Of a stretch of 64,000 bases of DNA, positions 1-8,506 are shown piece by piece. This DNA comes from Croceicoccus naphthovorans. Its GTDB lineage: Bacteria; Pseudomonadota; Alphaproteobacteria; Sphingomonadales; Sphingomonadaceae. The stretch covers positions 1 through 64,000 of the forward strand of contig NZ_CP011771.1 in the NCBI RefSeq assembly GCF_001028705.1, given 5' to 3'. The translations under genes and the position numbers were made by a program. Numbering within the stretch: the first letter of the stretch is position 1; each line of letters opens with the position of its first letter. The notes under the pieces were generated by a model. The model was not told the DNA's origin. It made no database searches and worked only from the letters and a program-made list of their open reading frames with translations.

Positions 1-137
1 AAGGCCCGATGCGCGACTACACGGCGAGCGAAGACGAGTACGTCCTCTTCCCCCCGTCATGGATCAACAGCTTCACCCGGCTGCGCGATCTCAAGCGCGA
101 GATTGCCCGCGCCGAGGTGACCATCCAGCCTTCGTGA
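1..137 (+). CDS. C-terminal end of an unidentified protein (5' end outside window)
   Basis: An open frame enters from the left edge (first full codon at base 3) and stops at TGA 135-137. About 44 residues are visible, including YVLFPPSWINSFTRLRDLKR and a terminal TIQPS. An internal ATG at 9-11 lacks a clear ribosome binding site, so this is more likely the tail of a longer gene than a complete small one. The next gene starts 18 bases downstream on the same strand, which suggests one transcript. I do not recognise the family. Confidence 0.5.
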   Translation, partial: GPMRDYTASEDEYVLFPPSWINSFTRLRDLKREIARAEVTIQPS

Positions 138-155
138 TCACTGGAGGGTCGAGCG

Positions 156-496
156 ATGACTGCGACTGATGCCGCCCTTTTGGCCCCCTCGCGTGAGGCA
201 GTGCTCGCCAGCTTTCCGCTCTCGCGGGTGACCGAAGCCTTCTTCCACGAAATGCTCGGCGTCCTGCCGCCAGCCCACATCACCGGAGTGCCGGGCTTTT
301 TCGTCACTGAGGCGGTGAGCGAAGACATCCACGCCCAGTTCGCCCACGCGGGCGGCCGTTTCTACGGCGGCTACGTCGGGCTGAGGGATCGCGCGGGCCT
401 CATTACCCATGCGCGCATCGCGGCCTTCGATGCCGCCCATCCGGACGCGGTGGAACTCGCCTGGTATCCGGATGGCCCAGAGGAGGCGCGCGATGA
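156..496 (+). pseudogene. DUF1419-like small plasmid protein, frameshifted near its 3' end
   Basis: The start ATG at 156 follows GGAGGGTCGAGCG. The protein reads MTATDAALLAPSREAVLASF and continues with EMLGVLPPAHITGVPGFFVT and a GRFYGGYVGL segment. The spacing of the LPP motif and the aromatic-Tyr-Gly stretch recalls DUF1419 plasmid proteins, but this is a resemblance from memory only. Near 470-480 the frame slips. One extra C in the CCC run at 476-478 would bring in the TGA at 494-496, which overlaps the next gene's ATG at 493 in the usual coupled arrangement. Without the repair the frame runs on into low-quality sequence to 677. Function unknown. Confidence 0.4.
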
Positions 497-980
497 GCCG
501 GCACCGCATCCTCGAACTCGGGCTGGTCCGGCCGATGAGCCTGCGCGCAGCTTGGGCAATGCGCGGACTTTGCCGAGGCCAACACGCTCGAACTGCTCGC
601 CTACAAGGCTGCGATCATCGCCCTCAACGGCGAGCCGCCCTGCCGCTCGGCTTCGCCCTTGTCGCCAATGCCCATGATTTCGGGACATACCGGACCTTGT
701 GGCTGGTATCGGCGGACCTGCCCTTGCCCGAAGACGCACTGGCCTGGCTCGACAACCTTGTGGAGCCCGCCACCTGGATCGCGGCGGATTTCCGCAGCCG
801 GTGACCTACGAGGGCTGGCGTGCGGTGATGCGCCCATTCCGCGACGTGGTCGCCGCCGCGCTCCAGATCACCCGGGCGAACGCCGACGGCAGCTTCTTCC
901 CCGCTGAGAACGCGGTGCTCCACCGCAACCTGCTCGCCGCCTACGGTCCTGCCACGGTCGCTGCCGTCGATACCGGGTAA
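493..980 (+). pseudogene. Unidentified plasmid protein broken by three or more frameshifts
   Basis: ATG 493 has a strong AGAGGAGG ribosome binding site at 479-486. The coding signal moves through three frames: MSRHRILELGLVRP, then DFAEANTLELLAYKAAIIAL (from 566), then FALVANAHDFGTYRTLWLVS, then VTYEGWRAVMRPFRDVVAAA, stopping at TAA 978-980. Single-base corrections in short runs (GG near 565, CCC near 640, CC near 792) would join these into one protein of about 160 residues. I do not recognise the family. The intact amino-acid texture either side of each break suggests very recent decay or base-calling error. Confidence 0.4.
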
Positions 981-1023
981 GGGAGGGGCTGGAGCTGGGC
1001 GTTCCTTTGAGGAGTTCAAGCCC

Positions 1024-1531
1024 ATGCCTCGCTTCTATGCCGGGATCGGCGCCGCGCGCGACGCCGCCCGAAGTCCTCAGCCTGATGACCGCGCGGCCTT
1101 CGCGCTCACCAAGCGCGGTTATGTCCTGCGCTCGGGCGCGATCGGCGCCGACAGTGCGTTCGAACGCGGGGCGGCCGCGATGCGCAGATCTTCCTGCCGG
1201 CGGCGGGCTGGCGCGGATCGGCAAGCGAGTTCCATCCCGATACGCTCGGCGACGAGCTGTGGGGCAGGGCGCGTACCATCGCCGCCGCGCATCATCCCAC
1301 ATTTCCCAGGCTCTCGGCTTTCGTCCAGGCGCTCCACATCAGAAACGTGTTCCAGGTGCTGGGCTGCTCGCTCGATAGCCCTGCGGAATTCGTGCTGTGC
1401 TGGACCGCCGACGGCGAGGCCTCAGCGGCACCGGCCAGGCGCTGCGCATTGCCGCCAGCCACGGCGTCCCCGTCTTCAACCTCCAGAGGCCGCGCGAGCG
1501 CTCGCACGTCGAGCGCCACCTCGTCCTCTGA
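1024..1531 (+). pseudogene. SLOG/DprA-like Rossmann-fold protein with several frameshifts
   Basis: ATG 1024 follows GAGGAGTTCAAGCCC. The rebuilt reading is MPRFYAGIGARATPPEVLSL, then AAFALTKRGYVLRSGAIGAD and SAFERGAGRDAQIFLPAAGW, and later QALRIAASHGVPVFNLQRP, stopping at TGA 1529-1531. The G-I-G-A start, the RSGAIGADSAFERGA segment and the late ALRIAASHGVPVFN segment fit the nucleotide-binding SLOG superfamily (DprA/LOG-like). Four or five single-base shifts in C or G runs (near 1050, 1087, 1172, 1420) are needed, giving about 168 residues. A second, intact SLOG-type gene lies at 11938-12993. Confidence 0.5.
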
Positions 1532-1617
1532 CCCGTTCAATTCCGCGCCTGTCCGCCGTTCTAGCCCTTGCCTTGGCATCGGGACGCGTCGGGCGCGGCA
1601 ACACGAAAGTCCCAGCC

Positions 1618-2120
1618 ATGTCCTCGATCACGCTCACCCTCGAACTTGCCTGCACCCGCGAGGAAGCCGCGCGCTTTGCCGCGTGGAGCTGTTCCTCGCC
1701 GAGACGTCCGACGATGCTGAGGCCGAGCCCCCGGCCGAACTCGACGCGGTCTTCGGCGCTCGCCCACGCGAGACGATCCTCGGCCTTGCCGGGCACCCGC
1801 AGCCGCTCGGGATCACCTGCCGTTACGACCGCGAGCGTGGCGTGATGACGCTCGCTGCGTCAGGCGGCAAACCGAACCTCGCCGCGCTGCCGGTGCTGCT
1901 GCTCTGGCTCTACCCCGACAAGCTGCCCATCGCCTACTCGGTCCACGTGACCGATCGGCCCGAACTCGCGGTCTGGACCATCGTCGGCCTCAATCGCATC
2001 GAGATCACCCAGCACGAGGGCGAGGTCGCGACGCGGCTCGAGGCCTTGCGGGCAGTCGGTGACACGCCCCGGCGTCTCGACCTGCTGCCGACCAAACCGC
2101 TGCCCCGATCGGACGGCTGA
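1618..2120 (+). pseudogene. Unidentified plasmid protein with one frameshift near its start
   Basis: The N-terminus reads MSSITLTLELACTREEAARF from ATG 1618. The frame then shifts near 1678 and continues as VELFLAETSDDAEAEPPAEL through PVLLLWLYPDKLPIAYSVHV to a TGA at 2118-2120. Adding one C to the CC run in TTTGCCGCG restores a single protein of about 167 residues. No domain was recognised. The LWLYPDKLPIAYSVHVTDRP segment is well formed, so the gene was functional recently. It ends seven bases before the stop of the opposing gene at 2127. Confidence 0.4.
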
Positions 2121-2126
2121 GCCCGC

Positions 2127-3354
2127 TCAGGCGGCCTGCGCGCGTCCCAGCTGCGCCGCGGTGGCCGGCTGACGCGGGCCGGGAGCGGCTCGCCTTCCTT
2201 CCACAGCAGGTGCGCGACGCCTTGCCCGGCGAGCAGTGCTTCCAGAGGCTCCGCCACCTCGTTGTCGCGGTCGTGGATGTGGATGGCGCTGGCTTCCTCG
2301 CCGGTGTCCTCAGCACCAGGCTGGCGATCGGCCGTGTCGGTGTCGAGATTGACGCGCAGGCCCTTCACGAACCGCCGCTTCTCCGCGACCGCCTTGCCGA
2401 CAAGGTAGCGCTCGTCGCTGGTCTCATAAGGCAGCCATTCTCCCGTTACCGGCATCAGCGCGACCTCGATGAGTCGAATGTGCCTTCGCGGCGCCGCGCG
2501 AACGAGCCGGCGAGAACCAGATGGCCGCTTTTGCCTCTCGGCCATCCTGCGCCTGCCATAGCGCGAGTTCGCCGCGAACCGCTTGTGGAACCGCCGCGCC
2601 ATGTCCTGATCCATCACGAAGGGCATGTCGCCGACATGGCGCAGGACAATTCTTTCCGCGCCGTGCGCGGAATGATCTCCTTGATCTCGCCCACCACGAC
2701 CATCATTTCATCGCGCGAGGCATAGACCCGGGCAAGCGCCGCGCGGGCGGCGCGCCCGGATCTCCTCTTTTTCCTCGATCTTGAAGCTCTCGGGCACGAA
2801 CAGCACGTGGGGCAGGGCTTCCTGCTTGGCCCGGCAACTTGCCGCCGCCTCGAGCAGCGCGCGGCGCACCACGAACCATGTCCGCTTGCCGCCATCTTTG
2901 GGTGCCAGTGGGTAGCTCCGCCCGGTCCCACAGGACATGCAGCAGCCGCGCATCGAGAGCTTCTGACCCGACGATTTCACCGTCGGCTTGTCGTTCGTCA
3001 GCGCCGCAGGCGCGAGCCGGGCGGCGCCGCGCGAGAGCGGGAAACCGAGCTTGAGGCTGGGTCTCACCGCTTGCCTCATCGTCGAGTACGGCGCTCCCGC
3101 GGACCTGACCCATGCCGGTGAGGTAATCGGGCGCCTCGTAGTGATCGCAGGCCGTCGCATGGCGCGCGCCGAGCATGGCCAGCGCGCGAGCACGTAGCCA
3201 TTCTGGCGGTGCGAGATGTAGAGGGGGAGTTTCGGTTCCCTTGCGGCATTCGCCACAGGACCTGGGTCTTTTGCGCGTAGGCTTTGGCAAGCAGCTGCTG
3301 AAGTTCATCGCCTTCGGCCACGCTGCGGCCGAGCACACGGTATCGCTGGACCAT
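2127..3354 (-). pseudogene. DUF1173-like plasmid protein with multiple frameshifts
   Basis: ATG 3354 begins MVQRYRVLGRSVAEGDELQQ. Coding texture continues through LYISHRQNGYVLAR, then HYEAPDYLTGMGQVRGSAVL, RALLEAAASCRAKQEALPHV, VYASRDEMMVVVGEIKEIIP, MPFVMDQDMARRFHKRFAAN and PVTGEWLPYETSDERYLVGK, but spread over all three minus frames. The stop at 2127-2129 lies in a third frame. Rebuilt length is about 405 residues, similar to DUF1173 proteins of alphaproteobacterial plasmids as I remember them. Function unknown; identity is tentative. Confidence 0.4.
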
Positions 3355-3572
3355 TGGGATATCTCCATTTCTCGCGATCGACGCTGCCCGTTCGACCTCT
3401 CGCGCATCTCCTTCGTCTGACGCGGCCCGGATGGCGCGCTGGACTCAGTCTATGCTGGCCTCGCCGGTGCGGCAAGCCCGCCGAGCGACGAATTGAGCCT
3501 GTCGCCGTGCAACCGTGGAGGCCGCCCGCGGTTTACTGGCGTGGCGGCATATGCCGCGCTACCGGTCCTGTG

Positions 3573-4261
3573 ATGGATGACCTCTTCGCTTCGCAGCCCA
3601 TCGCAGGCGCCACGCTGGTGCGCAGCGACATCGAGCGCCTGATCGGCAAGGTGCCCGCACACTCGTCGACTGCGACCTCGAGGAGGCCGACCTCTCCGGG
3701 CTCGACCTCCACCCGCTGGCGCTTCGAACGCTGCAACCTGCGGCGCAGCGATCTTGCAGGAGCAAAGCTGGAAGGTACGGTCTGGCAAGGCTGCCGTGGA
3801 CCATTTGCCAATTTTTCGGGCGCGAACCTCAGCGAGGCCGAGTTCATCGGCGGCGACTGGAACAATTGCGCGATGCGCCGCGCGAGCCTGACCTCGACCC
3901 GGTTCACCGGCTCCAAGCTCACCGGCGCCGATTTCACCGAGGCGCGCGCCATGCACATCCACTTCGAGGAAGTGCTGCTGGTCTCGGCAAAGCTGCCTGG
4001 CTTTTCGTTTCGCAAGGAAAGCCTGCGCCGGGTCGATCTATCCGGTGCCGATCTGCGCAAGGGCGATTTCCGCATGACCGTGTTCGAGGACTGCTCGCTG
4101 CGCGAGGCGATGGTAGCGGGATCGCGCTTCGAGGGCTCTGACCTGCGCGGCGCTGACCTCGGCGGGCTGCGCCTCGTCGATGCCGGGCTGTTCGCGGGGC
4201 GACGATTTCGCGCGAGCAGGCCGGGCAATTGCTCGGCGAACTTGGGCTCAACGTCCGATAG
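3573..4261 (+). pseudogene. Pentapeptide-repeat protein with three frameshifts
   Basis: ATG 3573 starts MDDLFASQPIAGATLVRSDI. The body is a run of A(D/N)LXX repeats: CNLRRSDLAGAKLEGTVWQG, FSGANLSEAEF, FTGSKLTGADF, VDLSGADLRKGDF and GSDLRGADLGGLRLVD, the pattern of a right-handed quadrilateral beta-helix. Repeats also appear in another frame at 3659-3715 (TLVDCDLEEADLSGLDL), so two compensating shifts lie near 3655 and 3715. A third near 4197 (GGGG run) hides the natural end, ATISREQAGQLLGELGLNVR, stopping at TAG 4259-4261. Such proteins sometimes protect DNA gyrase, but nothing here shows that role. Confidence 0.6.
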
Positions 4262-4283
4262 CCGCACGGCGGGACCGTTTGCC

Positions 4284-4472
4284 TCAGTCCGCGGCGCGCT
4301 CGTCCTGGTCCAGGAGTTCGCTTACGCCTTCGGCAAGGCCGAGGCACAGCGCGGCTTCCTCGCGCGTGAGCACGATCTCTTCAGCATCGAACACGGCAAG
4401 CTTCGTGCGCAGCACCTGCGCCACCGCGTGCGCCACCTGCAGGGCGCTTGGCATCATCTGGGGGTCAGTCAT
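4284..4472 (-). CDS. Small hypothetical protein (62 aa)
   Basis: The chosen start is the ATG at 4472 (MTDPQMMPSALQVAHAVAQV), with AGGGAAAGG about ten bases upstream. The open frame also runs back to 4547 but that part is low-complexity. The protein is mostly helical (VLRTKLAVFDAEEIVLTREE, then LCLGLAEGVSELLDQDERAA) and acidic at its C-terminus. It converges with the pentapeptide gene, with a 22-base gap. No family recognised. Confidence 0.45.
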   Translation of the reverse strand: MTDPQMMPSALQVAHAVAQVLRTKLAVFDAEEIVLTREEAALCLGLAEGVSELLDQDERAAD

Positions 4473-4785
4473 GGGCCGGGAACCTTTCCCTTCGGCGGCT
4501 CTGCCTACGGCAGCGGGGCCGGACAGGTCGCGTTGGAGCGCATTCATACCGGTTTTGCCGGGATGTGGCGAGGTGGAGAGGGGAAAGAGGCACCCCGGCG
4601 CCCGCGCCCCGCGCGGGCTGGGGGCAACCCGCTCTACTCGCTAGGGCGCGCGTCGGTGCTGTCGCACCGCCGCCCACCCAAGCTCGCCGGCATGGATGCC
4701 GGCCCTTCGGGTCACGATCGGGGCCAGTGGGTAGATGCGGCAAGGCTGGTTGGCGCGGGCGGGCGAGGGCGCTAGGTTCCAGCCC
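4473..4785. other. Non-coding gap with a perfect 8-2-8 inverted repeat
   Basis: No credible gene is visible between the divergent small gene and the nuclease gene. The only clear structure is GCCGGCAT-GG-ATGCCGGC at 4686-4703, which could be an operator or a short hairpin. The rest is GC-rich without other obvious signals. Confidence 0.4.
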
Positions 4786-5129
4786 ATGCCGATTATTCTT
4801 GCTGCCGCCGCCCTTTGCATGTCGCCTTCGGTTCACGACGGCGACACGATCCGCTGCGGCCGCGAGCGGGTCCGCATCGCCAATATCGATGCACCCGAGT
4901 TGCCCGATAGTCCAAGTGCCAGGACCGGAGGCGGTCCTACGCCTGGTGTGACTTTGCCGCAGGCGAAGCCTCGCGGGTTGCCCTGACGCGGCTGCTGTCG
5001 CACGGACGGGTCATGATCACGCGGCTTGGCACCGACCCCTATGGGCGGACGCTCGCCACGGTCTCGGTGAACGGCGTGGACGCCGGCGACTATCTGGTCG
5101 CGCAAGGCCTCGCGAGGCCCTGGCGCTGA
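4786..5129 (+). pseudogene. SNase-like (thermonuclease fold) protein with one frameshift
   Basis: ATG 4786 starts MPIILAAAALCMSP, a short signal-like N-terminus. The SNase signature follows: VHDGDTIRCGRERVRIANID and APELPDSP, then in a second frame KCQDRRRSYAWCDFAAGEAS, RVMITRLGTDPYGRTLATVS and NGVDAGDYLVAQGLARPWR, stopping at TGA 5127-5129. HDGDTIR...RIANIDAPE and the D-x-YGR motif are characteristic of the TNase/SNase domain. One missing C in GTCC(C)AAGTGCC near 4910 explains the break. Rebuilt length is about 114 residues, normal for plasmid-borne members such as ParB-linked nucleases. Confidence 0.65.
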
Positions 5130-5606
5130 GGGTCCATATCGAAAGTGGCGAGCCTTGCCCGCCTGCGGGCGCCAGCTTGCGCATCTGACCAAGGCCTTGC
5201 CGTGGCGCATGGCGATGGACGGGGAGGGGCTAGGCGCAGCCTCGTGTGACCCCACGCGCCTCTGACCGGCATGGAGCGGCGGCCGAGGAAGGCAATGCCC
5301 GCTGCCGCGGGCGCTGGCGGGTAGGAGCAGGCCCTGTCGAAATGGCCGAGGCTCACGGGTCTGACCTTTGCGGGATCCGCCGGGCCTGACCTGACGAAAC
5401 CGCCCTTCGTTTGCCGATGAACCCTGCAGGGCCAGTCCCTGGCCGCAACCCAAAAGCAGCGGACCGTGAAGCCCTTCAGGCTTGCCGCACCACTCCTCGC
5501 TTTTGGGTTTCCCTCACATGAGTTCGGTGCGGGCCCGGGCCTTTGGCCCTGCCTGTGGTGTTCATCGGCGGGCGGTTCCGCCGAGTTCAAGCCACGGAGA
5601 TACCCC
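5130..5606. promoter_or_regulatory. Long structured leader upstream of ssb
   Basis: No gene is supported in these 477 bases. An exact 11-base inverted repeat, AACCCAAAAGC at 5447-5457 and GCTTTTGGGTT at 5499-5509, encloses 41 bases that themselves contain AAGCC-CTTCA-GGCTT. Further on are GGGCCCGGGCCtttGGCCC and GGCGG-GCGGTT-CCGCC near 5560-5580. The run of hairpins ends 20-30 bases before the ssb start, so it may be a folded 5' untranslated region. Confidence 0.4.
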
Positions 5607-5942
5607 ATGAAGAACCTCGTCATCCTGATCGGTCGCATCGCCGCCGCTCCCGAAACCCGCCACGCCGGTGAAACCGCGATCACTTCGTTCACCCTCGTCA
5701 CCGATCGCCCCAAGCTGGTCGACGGCAAGACGGTCAAGAACGAGGCCGGCTACACCGAGACCCTCGCCGAATTCCACCGCGTCACCGCTTTCAACGGCCT
5801 CGGCACCTCGGTCGCCAAGCACAAGAAGAAGGGCGACCTGGTCGAGGTGCAGGGCCGCCTCCACTACTCGAAGTGGACCGACCGCGAGGGCGTCGAACGC
5901 TACGCGGTCGAGATCGTCGCCGAGGAAGTTCTCTTCCTCTGA
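5607..5942 (+). CDS. ssb: Single-stranded DNA-binding protein, plasmid type
   Basis: ATG 5607 is preceded by ACGGAGA and starts MKNLVILIGRIAAAPETRHA, the N-terminal beta strand and N-x-V-x-L-x-G-x(4)-P-E-T-R pattern of the SSB OB fold. The core includes ITSFTLVTDRPKLVDGKTVK, then EFHRVTAFNGLGTSVAKHKK and GDLVEVQGRLHYSKWTDREG. At 111 residues it has the OB fold only, without the acidic C-terminal tail that recruits partners in chromosomal SSB. It would coat single-stranded plasmid DNA during transfer or replication. Confidence 0.9.
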   Translation: MKNLVILIGRIAAAPETRHAGETAITSFTLVTDRPKLVDGKTVKNEAGYTETLAEFHRVTAFNGLGTSVAKHKKKGDLVEVQGRLHYSKWTDREGVERYAVEIVAEEVLFL

Positions 5943-5952
5943 CACCGAGCCC

Positions 5953-5975
5953 GGGAGGCGGCGCTGCCGCCTCCC
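5953..5975 (+). terminator. Strong hairpin right after ssb
   Basis: A perfect 10-base stem, GGGAGGCGGC and GCCGCCTCCC, with a GCT loop starts 10 bases after the ssb stop. There is no following T run, so it may stabilise the mRNA 3' end or act with the true terminator at 6139-6168. Confidence 0.45.
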
Positions 5976-6138
5976 ACTGGGCCAAGGCCAGCCCCCCATC
6001 ACTCATGTAGTCGCTGCGACGGGCGAAACACCGGTTGCGAAAAAGGCAACGCGCGGCGTCTATTTCGCACTTGCAGCATGGAGGGTGCCGACCCATATGG
6101 GGGGTGCCTTTCAGGCATCCTCTCCCAAAACTTTCCAA

Positions 6139-6168
6139 GGGGCCGGCTCTCGCTGGCCCCATTTTTTT
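6139..6168 (+). terminator. Rho-independent terminator
   Basis: The stem GGGGCCGGC / GCTGGCCCC (one G-T wobble) with loop TCTC is followed by ATTTTTTT. It sits about 200 bases after ssb and is the only classical terminator in this gap. The stretch 5976-6138 before it holds no supported gene. Confidence 0.75.
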
Positions 6169-6211
6169 GCCTGCCGGGTCTGCGCATGTGCCCCTCCGGG
6201 CATGGCATGTG

Positions 6212-6239
6212 TGACACTTTGCCCTCGGGCAGAGTGTCA
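6212..6239. promoter_or_regulatory. 28-bp operator-like palindrome upstream of the 6444 gene
   Basis: TGACACTTTGCCC and GGGCAGAGTGTCA form 13-base arms with one mismatch and a 2-base centre. A half-site TGTCAC recurs near 6369, and a looser inverted repeat (GCACAAAGG...CCTTTTGTGC) lies at about 6398-6432. There is no T run. The size and symmetry suit a dimeric DNA-binding protein or a plasmid control site. Confidence 0.45.
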
Positions 6240-6443
6240 TGTTGCATCGCCCGCATGGGGCCTGCGGAGGGCGGGTTCATCGATCATGCCTGCACGATCT
6301 CCAATGCGGTGGCGGATAGAAGGCAGCGCACGTGGCAGCGCAAGCCAGATGGCGCCTCCGGGCGAAGTGTCACGGGCGACAAACGTCAGCGCGGGGCACA
6401 AAGGGGATTCACAGGATTCACCTTTTGTGCTCAATACTGATCG

Positions 6444-7001
6444 ATGGAACGAGCCCAAGAAATCACTGGCGTCGGTGGGATCTACGCGGTCCTGGTCGAA
6501 GCCTCGAACCGCCCCCGCTACGCGTTTCTTGTCCTCCAGCTGGTCGCTGAGATTGCCGACGGGCGAGGGCAAGCCGGACCTTTCGTGGCGCTAGGCGGTG
6601 TGCCGGTGCTTCTGCGCGAATGGCTCTGCTCCCAGCTCTTGCCGATGAGCGAACAGCCCGCACGGCGGGCGGCGCTGCGCGCGCGCGTGGCCGCTGCGCT
6701 GAAGGACGAACTGACCGGTGACGCTGCTCGTGATGCGGTGCGCATCGCCGCGGCGGTCGAGGAGCAGGTCCAGGCCGTCGGCCGAGCCAATGTCAGCCGC
6801 GCAATCTCCGATCTCGTGCGCGCCGGGCTGATGACCCGGCACTATGCGGGCTACGCCACCAACCACAAGAACCGCGGCGGCGGGCGCCACGCGGTCTATG
6901 TGATCAAGCCGGGCGTCCTTGCGCTGCTGCGCAAACCCGCGCCGCTGCGGCGACACGGCCCGGGTCCTGCCAATTTCCAGGGCGAACTATTCGCGGCCTG
7001 A
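6444..7001 (+). CDS. Plasmid protein with a C-terminal winged-helix-like segment
   Basis: The protein has 185 residues. It begins MERAQEITGVGGIYAVLVEA and includes an Arg-rich helical middle (SEQPARRAALRARVAAALKD). The C-terminal third, RANVSRAISDLVRAGLMTRH followed by GGGRHAVYVI, looks like the recognition helix and wing of a helix-turn-helix protein. The start ATG 6444 comes shortly after an array of inverted repeats (6212-6432), a context that fits a regulator or replication-linked DNA-binding protein. No named family recognised. The gene ends about 120 bases before mucR. Confidence 0.6.
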   Translation: MERAQEITGVGGIYAVLVEASNRPRYAFLVLQLVAEIADGRGQAGPFVALGGVPVLLREWLCSQLLPMSEQPARRAALRARVAAALKDELTGDAARDAVRIAAAVEEQVQAVGRANVSRAISDLVRAGLMTRHYAGYATNHKNRGGGRHAVYVIKPGVLALLRKPAPLRRHGPGPANFQGELFAA

Positions 7002-7118
7002 ACCTTCGCACTTCGAGCATCTGGTCAGGCCTGGCGCACCCCGGCGATGCTCCTATGGCGTGGTGGCGAACTATCGCATAGGAACCCCTGATCCGTGGAT
7101 TGGAAAGGTCTTGCCCGC

Positions 7119-7607
7119 ATGGAAAACGAAGCATTGCTGGATCATGTTGCCGACATCGTCTCTGCCCATGTCAGCAACAATTCGGTGGCAGCCACAGACC
7201 TGCCGGGCCTGATTCAGGCGGTCTACGCTTCGCTTGCCGCGCTTGGACAGGCGCCGGAACCGGCCGCGGAAGAGCTGAAGCCCGCCGTCTCGGTGCGGTC
7301 GTCGGTCAAGCACGACGCCGTCACCTGCCTCGAGTGCGGCGAGAAAATGAAGATGCTCAAGCGCCATCTCGGCACCGAGCACAACCTGACGCCCGCCGAG
7401 TACCGGACACGCTGGAGCCTGCCCGCCGACTATCCGATGGTCGCGCCCGACTATGCCGCCAAGCGCAAGGAACTCGCGGTCAGGATCGGCCTTGGCCGCA
7501 AGCCCGGCCAGAGCCCGAAGGCTGACGCAAATGCAGCGCCCAAGGCTCAGTCCAAGGCCGCTGCGGCCCCGGCAAAACGCAAGAAGCTCGGCGTCGCCTT
7601 CGGCTAG
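7119..7607 (+). CDS. mucR: MucR/Ros family zinc-finger transcriptional regulator
   Basis: Chosen start is ATG 7119 (MENEALLDHVADIVSAHVSN); an upstream in-frame codon at 7095 is less likely. The centre carries the prokaryotic C2H2 zinc finger C-L-E-C then H-x(4)-H (VTCLECGEKMKMLKRHLGTE), followed by HNLTPAEYRTRWSLPADYPM, the hallmark of MucR/Ros. The C-terminus is a long Ala/Lys-rich tail (KAQSKAAAAPAKRKKLGVAF). The 162-residue length fits the family. MucR proteins bind AT-rich DNA and repress surface, cell-cycle and horizontally acquired genes in alphaproteobacteria; this copy may tune plasmid genes. Confidence 0.9.
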   Translation: MENEALLDHVADIVSAHVSNNSVAATDLPGLIQAVYASLAALGQAPEPAAEELKPAVSVRSSVKHDAVTCLECGEKMKMLKRHLGTEHNLTPAEYRTRWSLPADYPMVAPDYAAKRKELAVRIGLGRKPGQSPKADANAAPKAQSKAAAAPAKRKKLGVAFG

Positions 7608-7672
7608 GGCCGCGCTGGGGCCCATGGCCGAAAATCACGTCTGTGGCCTCGGTCTTGCCGTGACTCCCAGGC

Positions 7673-8182
7673 TCAACGTTCTGCTGCTGCCAGGGAAGCA
7701 GCAATGGCGCCGATCGACTGGAACAGCACGAGTGGATCGTCGCGCGAAGGCAGGAAGCCCTTGCCTAGCCAGAAGGCCGCTGCCTCGTCGTCGATGGCAT
7801 TGACGATCACTGCACGACCGCCAACAAGGCGGGCAGCTTCCAGACACCGTCCCAGTGCGTGGCGCAGCAATCCCGAGCCGATGCCCTGTCCCGCCCACGC
7901 CAGGTCGGTCGCGAGTTGACCGAGCAGCAGGCAAGGCACTGGATCGGGCGGCTGCCCCGTCCGGATGGAACGCGGCAGAATGCCGGGGATCACCGATGTC
8001 GGAGCCAGCCCGTAGTAGCCGACCACCCGCATCGCCTCATGCACGACCAACACCGCGGTAAACCCGCGCTCCTGGTTTGCGAGGGCGCGCGCCTTGAGCC
8101 AGTGATTGAGCGATGGCTTGCCGCAGTCGAAGTCATCGACTTCATGAGCTGCGTTCAACAGTTCCGGCGGCGACAGGCCCAA
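7673..8182 (-). CDS. GNAT N-acetyltransferase toxin (TacT-like)
   Basis: The 169-residue protein starts with TTG at 8182 (MGLSPPELLNAAHEVDDFDC). It has the usual toxin N-terminus with FDCGKPSLNHWLKARALANQ and the acetyl-CoA loop in LATDLAWAGQGIGSGLLRHA, and ends near DEAAAFWLGKGFLPSRDD. TacT-type GNATs acetylate charged tRNA and block translation. It lies 3 bases after the stop of the DUF1778 antitoxin, as expected for a two-gene toxin-antitoxin operon with the antitoxin first. The TTG start may keep toxin output low. Confidence 0.85.
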   Translation of the reverse strand: MGLSPPELLNAAHEVDDFDCGKPSLNHWLKARALANQERGFTAVLVVHEAMRVVGYYGLAPTSVIPGILPRSIRTGQPPDPVPCLLLGQLATDLAWAGQGIGSGLLRHALGRCLEAARLVGGRAVIVNAIDDEAAAFWLGKGFLPSRDDPLVLFQSIGAIAASLAAAER

Positions 8183-8185
8183 TTA

Positions 8186-8485
8186 TCAGTGCCGATCGTC
8201 CGAGGGCATGTCCCAAGGCGCCGGTCGCCTGAGCACATCGACGAGCGATGGAACCGCCTCGGCGGGTTGTTCCAGCAGCGCGATGAATTCGGCAAACCCT
8301 TCGCCGCTCATCCGCACGAGCCTCTGGTCCATCAGGACATCCTCGGCAGCACGCACAGCTGCTTCTCGCACGAAATCGGTTCGCGAGCGCCCGCGCGCGC
8401 TTGCCGCACGATCGATCAGGGCAATGTCGGCATCGGGCAGACGCATCGATACCGGGTGATCCTTGCGTTCAAGGGACTTGGCCAT
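8186..8485 (-). CDS. DUF1778 ribbon-helix-helix antitoxin (TacA-like)
   Basis: ATG 8485 is preceded by GGAGATAGAAT. The N-terminal ribbon-helix-helix motif is HPVSMRLPDADIALIDRAAS followed by RGRSRTDFVREAAVRAAEDV, typical of DUF1778. The C-terminal part (FAEFIALLEQPAEAVPSLVD and beyond) would bind and inhibit the acetyltransferase. At 99 residues the length is normal. It probably represses its own promoter through the palindromes at 8507-8535. Confidence 0.88.
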   Translation of the reverse strand: MAKSLERKDHPVSMRLPDADIALIDRAASARGRSRTDFVREAAVRAAEDVLMDQRLVRMSGEGFAEFIALLEQPAEAVPSLVDVLRRPAPWDMPSDDRH

Positions 8486-8506
8486 ATTCTATCTCCACAA
8501 GGCACC

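Noticed and set aside
6078..6440. 120-codon plus-strand frame in the gap after ssb
   Set aside because: It runs through a rho-independent terminator and a 28-bp palindrome and lacks coding texture.
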